A stretch of 64,000 nt of DNA from Litorivita sp040371945 (GTDB taxonomy: Bacteria; Pseudomonadota; Alphaproteobacteria; Rhodobacterales; Rhodobacteraceae): NCBI RefSeq assembly GCF_040371945.1, contig NZ_BAABWS010000002.1:648123-712122 (forward strand), read 5' to 3'. The notes beneath the pieces are model-generated. The model made no database searches and was not told the origin of the DNA. It saw only the letters and a program-made list of their open reading frames with translations. A program made the position numbers and the translations under genes. Below are positions 57,926 through 64,000 of this stretch, piece by piece (the first letter of the stretch is position 1; each line of letters opens with the position of its first letter).

Positions 57926-58183
57926 GGTAAAGCTGCCTTTGCGCGAGTGTTTATCCGCCACCTTAGCGCATAGGCAGAGGGCGAAGGTCAAGGGGCGGCG
58001 GGCCTGATTTCGGCGCTTGCACTTCGGGCGGCGCGTGGATGGGCGCGGATGATGAGGCACGCAGCGTAGCGTAAATTGCGCAAGCGCGGCGAAACGGCTT
58101 GCGGCAAATGGTGTGCTCTGTACATTAACTGCGGCTTTGGAAGCCGCACAGGCGTAGGGTATGGTCGGGGGAGACGGCAGGAC

Positions 58184-59437
58184 ATGACGGTATTGATCGC
58201 GGGCGCGGGGATCGGCGGATTGGTTTTGGGCCATTCGCTTTATCAATTGGGCATAGCGTTCCAGATTTTCGAAGCGGTACCTGCGCTGCGCCCGATGGGA
58301 GTGGGGATCAATTTGCAACCCCACGCCGTGCGCGAGATTTACGAATTGGGCCTCGAAGCCGAGATCGACGCCATGGGCTTGCGCACCGAAGAGGTCGGCT
58401 ATTACAGCGCGCAGGGCGGCGAGATCTGGCGCGAGCCGCGCGGCATGTTGGCGGGCTACAACTGGCCGCAATATTCGATCCACCGCGGCAAGTTGCAAAT
58501 GATGCTCTATGATACGCTGATCAAACGCGCGGGGGCGCAGGCCGTGGTGATGGGCGCCGCCCTCCACGATTGGCGCGAGACGGCCGGAGGGATCGAGATC
58601 GATCTGATCGACCGCGAAACCAACGCGTCCAAAGGCACCGCGCAGGGCAGCCTTCTTGTCGCCGCCGACGGGATCAATTCGGTCGCCCGCGCCAAGCTCT
58701 ATCCCGATGAGGGCGCGGCGCATTGGGGCGGGGTGATGATGTGGCGCGGGATCACCCGCGCGCCGAGTTATGCCACCGGCCGCACCATGGCGATGATCGG
58801 ACGGCGGGCGGCGAAATTTGTCTGCTACCCGATCGAGGATTACGGGGATGGCACCTGTTTGATCAACTGGATCGCCGACCGCCAGATGCCAGCGGATTAC
58901 AATTGGCGCGAGCAGGATTGGAACCGCGGCGGATCGCTGGATGATTTCATCGGTGATTTCGAGGGGATGGATTTCGATTGGCTGAACGTGCCCGAAATCA
59001 TCCGCGAGGCCAAAGGCGTGTGGGAATATCCGATGGTGGACCGCAATCCTTTGCCGCGCTGGACGCACGGGCGGATGACGCTTTTGGGCGATGCGGCCCA
59101 TGCGATGTATCCGATCGGATCGAACGGCGCGAGCCAAGCGGTGCTGGACGGGCGCGTTCTGGCGCGCGAGTTGCGTGATCTGGGGCAGGGACCTGCGGCC
59201 TTGGCGCGTTATGACGATCTGCGCCGCGAGACGGTGAATGCTCTGGTTCTGGCCAATCGCGGGGACGGGCCCGATAAGGTGCTTGATATCGTCGCCGAAA
59301 AGGCCCCGCAGGGGTTCGATACCGTCACGGATGTGATGAGCCAAGCCGAATTGGAAGAGGTCGCCGGAGCCTATAAAAAGATGGCGGGTATGGATATCGA
59401 GGGGTTGAATGCCCGTGGTTCCTTGGTGCCGCTTTAG
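58184..59437 (+). CDS. FAD-dependent monooxygenase
   Basis: A 417-residue class A flavoprotein hydroxylase-type enzyme. The dinucleotide fold GAGIGGLVLGHSLYQLGI is at residues 6-24. The DG motif is VAADGINSVAR, and the FAD ribityl-binding motif is GDAAHAMYPIGSNGASQA. The substrate is not evident; such proteins hydroxylate aromatics or oxidise N-heterocycles. The start MTVLIAG is chosen; the 36-codon extension lacks a ribosome site. No flavin reductase neighbour. Confidence 0.88.
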   Translation: MTVLIAGAGIGGLVLGHSLYQLGIAFQIFEAVPALRPMGVGINLQPHAVREIYELGLEAEIDAMGLRTEEVGYYSAQGGEIWREPRGMLAGYNWPQYSIHRGKLQMMLYDTLIKRAGAQAVVMGAALHDWRETAGGIEIDLIDRETNASKGTAQGSLLVAADGINSVARAKLYPDEGAAHWGGVMMWRGITRAPSYATGRTMAMIGRRAAKFVCYPIEDYGDGTCLINWIADRQMPADYNWREQDWNRGGSLDDFIGDFEGMDFDWLNVPEIIREAKGVWEYPMVDRNPLPRWTHGRMTLLGDAAHAMYPIGSNGASQAVLDGRVLARELRDLGQGPAALARYDDLRRETVNALVLANRGDGPDKVLDIVAEKAPQGFDTVTDVMSQAELEEVAGAYKKMAGMDIEGLNARGSLVPL

Positions 59438-59527
59438 GATTTGCAAAAATTTAAGGCGGGAAACTTCACTTTTGCGCATTTTTGCTCTTTTCGCCGCGCA
59501 CGGGGCGCGTTAAACCCCCCGCAGGCT

Positions 59528-59611
59528 GCCCAAGTGGCGGAATGGTAGACGCAGGGGATTCAAAATCCCCCGCCGCGAGGCGTGCCGGTTCGAGTCCGGC
59601 CTTGGGTACCA
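59528..59611 (+). tRNA. tRNA-Leu (CAA)
   Basis: Acceptor GCCCAAG/CTTGGGT, anticodon stem-loop GGGGA-TTCAAAA-TCCCC (anticodon CAA), a long variable arm (CGCCGCGAGGCG) as expected for leucine, T-arm GGTTCGAGTCC, discriminator A and encoded CCA. Reads UUG. Confidence 0.97.
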
Positions 59612-60589
59612 GCAGCCCCTTTTTTGGTCCTTTTGGATCTGGTCTGCGCTTTGCAGGCCCTGCCGCCCGAATGGCGGCGAAATCGCGTAAGCATTGAGGC
59701 GGCCAGTTTCGGTCTTGCGGCATCCCAATGCCGAGGCGCGGATCAAAAACAATCAGGTTTTCGCATATTTCGCCGCTCTGCGCCGGTATTTGGCGCTGTG
59801 GTCAACGCGTCCGCCGAAGCGCGCTATCGCTCGGTCGATGGCCTGCATTTAGGTAAAATGATTCGTTAAATTGTGGCGCGATATTCCACGGTTTTCGGCA
59901 AATCCTGTGGATAACTCGGCTTTGGTTCCGATCTGGAAATACTGGATGCCTTATGCTTAACCAATTGTGAAATTTCCGCGGCCTTCGGTCAAATTGCATC
60001 GGTGTTTCCCAATGAGAAACAGTCCCGCGGCGTGTTGAGGGCCGCGCCAAGCCTCTCGAATGGCTGGAGCGCCTTGTTTACAGGGCAATATCCGCAATGT
60101 GACAGGTCCATGAACTCGAAACAAAGTGACCCGACTATGGGGCGGCTTTGCTGACTTTGGGTAAGGTTCGGGTAGGGAAGATGAAGGCAGCGCTCACCAT
60201 TGGAGGATTTTCCCCTTTGAGTGGGCATAGGCGCCAGATACAACAAGGGTGCCCAACTGGGGGGCGATGTCTGAGGCCACGGGGGCGGCTGCACTTAATG
60301 ATCCATGCGCTGCTGCATGGGGATCGAAGTGTGCGTCCGCTATGTCTTGCCGTTTCGGCGAGGTGGACCACATAACAATTTGCGGAAGACGTGGGCTGCG
60401 GTGCCGTGCGTCCTCTTGAGAATTGTCACGCGCCTTAAAGGTGCCTGCTTCTTTCCCCAAATACGGCGCGAATGCGTGATCATCGTGCGGTCGTCCGGCT
60501 GCAGCATCGCGCCTTGGCTAGGTTTGTTTGTATTGCCCCGAAAGGGGATCCGAGACGCGGTTTGCGAGCTTGGGAATGGAGAGAGAGCA
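59612..60589. other. 978-base gene-free region downstream of tRNA-Leu
   Basis: No gene that I can support, and a lower GC content than the flanks by eye. Short frames of 60-100 codons exist on both strands but show no homology I recognise and no ribosome sites. A GCCCCGAAAGGGG hairpin lies near 60536. TTAACCAAT at 59957 and TTAAATTGTGG at 59866 are only half-like CtrA sites. The stretch may be a long leader, or the edge of an insertion beside the tRNA. Confidence 0.55.
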
Positions 60590-63500
60590 ATGACTTTTTG
60601 GTGGCTTTGGCACGATCACGACTATCATCATCACCACGGTGGTAGCGATCCGGTGGACACGTCCGACAATGATTTCGACGCACCGAATGCGGAAAATCTG
60701 ATCGGGCTGTGGGATTTTTCGGGCGGCGCTGAAAAGCTCGACACCGGTCTGGCCGATGGCATTGCCCAAAATGGCGAGCTTTACTGCGGTGCGAGCATCC
60801 AGAACGGCGCGCTGCGCCTTGATGGCCACGACGACCGTTTCGACGTGCGCGGCGAAGACGCCCCCTTCGATTTGAATGCCGGCACGATCATGGTCGAGTT
60901 TACCCAAAGCTCCCATGTCGGAACCAGCCCCGATACGCTGGTCAACCGCGGCGAATGGTGTGACCGCAGCACCGAAGGCTATTTCAACATTCAGGTGACC
61001 CAATCGGGCGCCGTCGAAGTGATGCATTATGCAAATGGCAAAGAGGTGTTGCTCTCCACCGCTGACCATTTCTTTGCTGCTGGCGACGACGTGCGCGTGG
61101 CCTATTCGTGGGACGAAACCACCGGCGGCACCTTTGTCGTCGAAAATGTCACCGACGGCACAACCTTCAGCCAAGACTTCGCGACCACCGGTCTCGATAT
61201 GGCCATTGGCGACAATGACGACGAGAATTTCACCTTCGGCGCGCGCGAATATGACGACGGCCAATACGACCACTATTTCAAAGGTGACATCAACTATGTC
61301 GCGATCTTTGACAAAGATGTGGTCAACGGTGGCGACGGTATCGTCGAAGGCACAGATGGCGATGACCTGATCGACGTGGCCTATACGGGCGATCCCGATG
61401 GCGACATGATCGACAACAACGATGCGCTTTTGCCGGGTGAAGCGCCGCAAGACGATATCGTCACCGCAGGCGACGGCAATGACACCGTTCTGGCCGGCGA
61501 AGGCGACGATGAGGTCTATGCAGGCGGCGGCGACGATTCCGTTTCGGGTGGCGCAGGCGATGATGTGATCTATGGCGACAGCTCTTTGACCGGTTCGACC
61601 GGCGGCGCGGGCGCTTCGGTCCGCGAAAGCTTTGAATGGGATCTGGCACCCGACACGGGCTATCATGCCTCCGGCCCGATCGATAACGGCGATGCCCTGA
61701 GCGGTTTCACCCAAAACACCGGCAGTGTCGATGTCACCTTCTCGGTGATCGGCAGCAATTACAGCCCCGAGACCACCTTCTCGACCGACCAGCAAAAGGT
61801 CCATTCGATCGACACCGGCTCCGAAACCATCGACGGCAATTCGTCGCTCAGCTCGGAATTGGATCACAAGAACGAATGCATCGATTACCAATTGGCCTTC
61901 TCGGCTCCGGTGAGCGATATTTCCTTCCGCGTCAATGACATCGACTTCGACAGTGAAGTGGTCATCAAAGCCTACGACGCAGCGGGCAACTTGCTGGATG
62001 TGAACATCACCGGCGGCTCCGGCGTGACCTTGACCGACGAAGACGGCGCGGGCGGCAATGAGACCGCCAACAGCAACGGCGGCTCGGGCGCGGATACCGA
62101 TCCGGCGCATTCGATCCTTGTGAACATCGCGGGGCCTGTGGCCAATCTGGTGATCACCCATACCCAAACCGGCTATGATGACAGCGGCATCAACATCACC
62201 GATGTGTTCTTTGACGCGCCTGTCGCGGGCGAGGGCGACGATTGCAACGCAGGCAATGATACGCTCGACGGCGGCGACGGCGATGATGCGCTTTACGGCG
62301 AAGCGGGCGACGATCTGCTCATCGGCGGCGCGGGCAACGACACGCTCGTCGGCGATGGCGATATCGTCTCTGGCCCTGTCGGCTCGGTCGATGCGAAAAT
62401 CCTCGATTGGAACAGCGTCGGCAGCATCAGCAACGGCACCGTGATCGACGCTGGCGGCGTGAACGTCACTGTCGGCTTTAACGCCCAAGACCACGGCGCA
62501 ACCATCAGCCCCAATTCCGACGCGCAATATGTTGCGGCGGGCGAGCCGATGACCGGCAACGGCGGCATGGCGCTTTACGGGGCAGGCGGCGAAGGCGGCA
62601 TCGACAACACCTCGATCACCACGCTGACCTTTAACTCCGCCGATCCGCTCTATGCCGACGGCGCGAGCGATGTCACCTTCCGTCTCAATGACGTGGATGT
62701 GGGCAGCTACTCCGACCCCCATATCGATATCGTCTCCGTGCGCGCCTATGACGCCGCCGGAAATGCCGTTGATGTGACCCTGACCCCCTCGGGCGGTCAA
62801 AGCGTGTCGGGCAATACCGTGACCGCCCAAGATGGCGGCACCATCAACCCAACCGACGCCATCGGCTCGGTCCTCGTGCAAATCGCTGGCCCCGTGGCCC
62901 GTGTCGAGATCGACTACGACAACGGCGAAGACACCGACCAACAAATCTGGGTCACCGATGTGGCCTTCAACACCATCGCAGCGGGCGACGATTGCATCGC
63001 CGAGCCTGGCGATGATGTGCTGGTCGGCGGCGAAGGCGATGACGTGATCATCGGCAACGAAGGCGACGATTCGATCCTTGGCGGCGAAGGCGCCGACACC
63101 ATGTCAGGCAACGACGACGCCGATACATTCTACGGCGGCACCGCGGGCGATGTGGTCGACGGCGGCACCGGCGGCAACGACAACGATACGCTCGATCTGT
63201 CGGATAGCGGCCCTCTGCGCGTGATCAACGAAACCGTTGATGCAGATGGCGATTCCACCTCGGGCACCGTCGAATTCCTCGACAGCGACGGCAATGTCAC
63301 CGGCACGATGACCTTCACCGAGATCGAAAACCTGATCTTGCCGGAAAACCAAGGCCCCGTCGCAAATGACGATACCGCGACAACCGAAGAAGACACGCCC
63401 GTCATCATCGATGTTATGGCCAATGACACCGACATCGAAGGCGACGCCTTCAACGTCATCGAAGCAACCTCGCCCAACGGCGATGTGATCATCAATCCCG

Positions 63501-64000
63501 ATGGCACGATCACCTTCACACCGGACGAAAACTTCAACGGCGAAGCGACCATCACCTATACCATCGACGACGGTATGGGGAACACGGACACCGCAGAGGT
63601 CACCGTGACGGTAAATCCCGTCAACGACGATCCGGTGGCCAATGACGATGTGGCCTCGACCGAGGAAGACACGCCGGTCACCATCGATGTGCTTGGCAAT
63701 GACACCGACGTGGATGGCGACCCGCTCACCGTCACCGAGGCGACATCGCCCGACGGCGATGTGACCATCAACCCCGATGGCACGATCACCTTTGAACCCG
63801 CGCCTGATTTCACCGGCGAGGCGACGATCACCTATACGGTCGACGACGGTCAAGGCGGCACGGATACGGCGCAAGTCACTGTAAACGTTGGCGAAGTCAA
63901 TGACCCGCCGGTCGCGGAAGATGACGCGGCCACCACCGATGAGGACACACCTGTCACCATCGACGTGCTTGGCAATGACACCGATGCGGACGGCGATGAC
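60590..64000 (+). CDS. giant RTX adhesin with lectin-like and Ig-like repeats (incomplete at window end)
   Basis: The frame stays open from ATG 60590 to the window edge: at least 1137 codons. The N-terminus is His-rich with no signal peptide (MTFWWLWHDHDYHHHHGG). Residues 33-245 form a LamG-like lectin domain. RTX nonapeptide blocks are near 290-330, 547-588 and 797-857, separated by two related beta-rich modules of about 200 residues. From residue 923 on come 92-residue Big_9/VCBS-like repeats (three starts seen). Likely secreted by a type I exporter with a C-terminal signal outside the window. Adhesion or biofilm role is inferred. Confidence 0.88.
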   Translation, partial: MTFWWLWHDHDYHHHHGGSDPVDTSDNDFDAPNAENLIGLWDFSGGAEKLDTGLADGIAQNGELYCGASIQNGALRLDGHDDRFDVRGEDAPFDLNAGTIMVEFTQSSHVGTSPDTLVNRGEWCDRSTEGYFNIQVTQSGAVEVMHYANGKEVLLSTADHFFAAGDDVRVAYSWDETTGGTFVVENVTDGTTFSQDFATTGLDMAIGDNDDENFTFGAREYDDGQYDHYFKGDINYVAIFDKDVVNGGDGIVEGTDGDDLIDVAYTGDPDGDMIDNNDALLPGEAPQDDIVTAGDGNDTVLAGEGDDEVYAGGGDDSVSGGAGDDVIYGDSSLTGSTGGAGASVRESFEWDLAPDTGYHASGPIDNGDALSGFTQNTGSVDVTFSVIGSNYSPETTFSTDQQKVHSIDTGSETIDGNSSLSSELDHKNECIDYQLAFSAPVSDISFRVNDIDFDSEVVIKAYDAAGNLLDVNITGGSGVTLTDEDGAGGNETANSNGGSGADTDPAHSILVNIAGPVANLVITHTQTGYDDSGINITDVFFDAPVAGEGDDCNAGNDTLDGGDGDDALYGEAGDDLLIGGAGNDTLVGDGDIVSGPVGSVDAKILDWNSVGSISNGTVIDAGGVNVTVGFNAQDHGATISPNSDAQYVAAGEPMTGNGGMALYGAGGEGGIDNTSITTLTFNSADPLYADGASDVTFRLNDVDVGSYSDPHIDIVSVRAYDAAGNAVDVTLTPSGGQSVSGNTVTAQDGGTINPTDAIGSVLVQIAGPVARVEIDYDNGEDTDQQIWVTDVAFNTIAAGDDCIAEPGDDVLVGGEGDDVIIGNEGDDSILGGEGADTMSGNDDADTFYGGTAGDVVDGGTGGNDNDTLDLSDSGPLRVINETVDADGDSTSGTVEFLDSDGNVTGTMTFTEIENLILPENQGPVANDDTATTEEDTPVIIDVMANDTDIEGDAFNVIEATSPNGDVIINPDGTITFTPDENFNGEATITYTIDDGMGNTDTAEVTVTVNPVNDDPVANDDVASTEEDTPVTIDVLGNDTDVDGDPLTVTEATSPDGDVTINPDGTITFEPAPDFTGEATITYTVDDGQGGTDTAQVTVNVGEVNDPPVAEDDAATTDEDTPVTIDVLGNDTDADGDD
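63356..64000 (+). repeat. 276-bp tandem repeats in adhesin gene
   Basis: Repeat starts (the PVANDD or PVAEDD codons) are at 63356, 63632 and 63908, exactly 276 bp (92 residues) apart. The unit carries EEDTPV-I/T-IDV, NPDGTITF and ATITYT-I/V-DDG. The third is cut by the window edge. Confidence 0.9.

Noticed and set aside
57926..59479. N-terminal extension of the YqaA-like frame to 710 codons
   Set aside because: The extension is antisense to the flavin monooxygenase gene; the true start is the ATG at 57925 at the beginning of the first membrane helix.
60194..60460. 88-codon minus-strand frame and overlapping short frames in the gene-free region
   Set aside because: No ribosome site, no recognisable similarity, and a transposase remnant could not be supported.

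Overview
The window is a GC-rich (about 62%, estimated by eye) chromosomal segment of an alphaproteobacterium, almost certainly Rhodobacteraceae (Rhodobacter/Roseobacter group). The evidence is the gene order (trpGDC-moaC-moeA-lexA, argC-ccmE-endolysin-holin-ccmF-ccmH, fabI/pdxH), the GTTC-N7-GTTC LexA box, the gene-transfer-agent (GTA) type lysis pair, a cobalamin-dependent ribonucleotide reductase, and several RTX calcium-binding proteins. No rRNA, CRISPR array, intact insertion sequence or prophage is visible. I do not assign a genus.

Layout. 1-9 kb: a CBS protein, coaD, an anchored alpha/beta hydrolase, gap, a small multidrug pump, a DUF2161 nuclease-like protein and tkt. 8.4-10.3 kb: a coiled-coil protein with zapA, a 6S RNA candidate, then bolA/small membrane protein/grxD. 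10.3-18 kb: a Cys-rich protein, purL, a putative sRNA, and a LysR regulator divergent from a fused indolepyruvate ferredoxin oxidoreductase. 18-26 kb: a plus-strand run of acyltransferase, murI, argC, ccmE, GTA endolysin, GTA holin, ccmF, ccmH and an enoyl-CoA hydratase. 26-31.6 kb: two related membrane-anchored RTX proteins, gltA and gltX. 31.6-48.3 kb: comEC, lexA, moeA, moaC, trpC, trpD, trpG, a divergent polysaccharide deacetylase, trpE, ppiD, an aminotransferase, gpt, a LysE exporter and fabI. 48.5-56.2 kb: pdxH, a double cold-shock protein, a DUF192 protein, tRNA-Pro, a lipoprotein, nrdJ and an ECF sigma factor. 56.4-64 kb: an EF-hand protein, dsbB, a YqaA-type protein, a flavin monooxygenase, tRNA-Leu, a long gene-free stretch, and a very large RTX/lectin-like/Ig-like adhesin that runs off the window.

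How it fits together. Most genes are housekeeping: CoA, purine, tryptophan, arginine, molybdopterin and fatty-acid synthesis, central carbon metabolism, cytochrome c maturation and the SOS response. The interesting material is regulatory or small. It includes probable LacI-type operators before gap, tkt and echA, two NrdR boxes before nrdJ, and a CtrA-consensus site before the RTX pair with a half-site before the GTA lysis genes. Two helically phased short repeat arrays (10-bp and 11-bp), a 34-nt dispersed repeat, an sRNA-like unit with an anti-Shine-Dalgarno stretch, and two small membrane-protein genes that are easily missed complete the list. The RTX genes share one duplicated module and are the best candidates for under-described surface biology.
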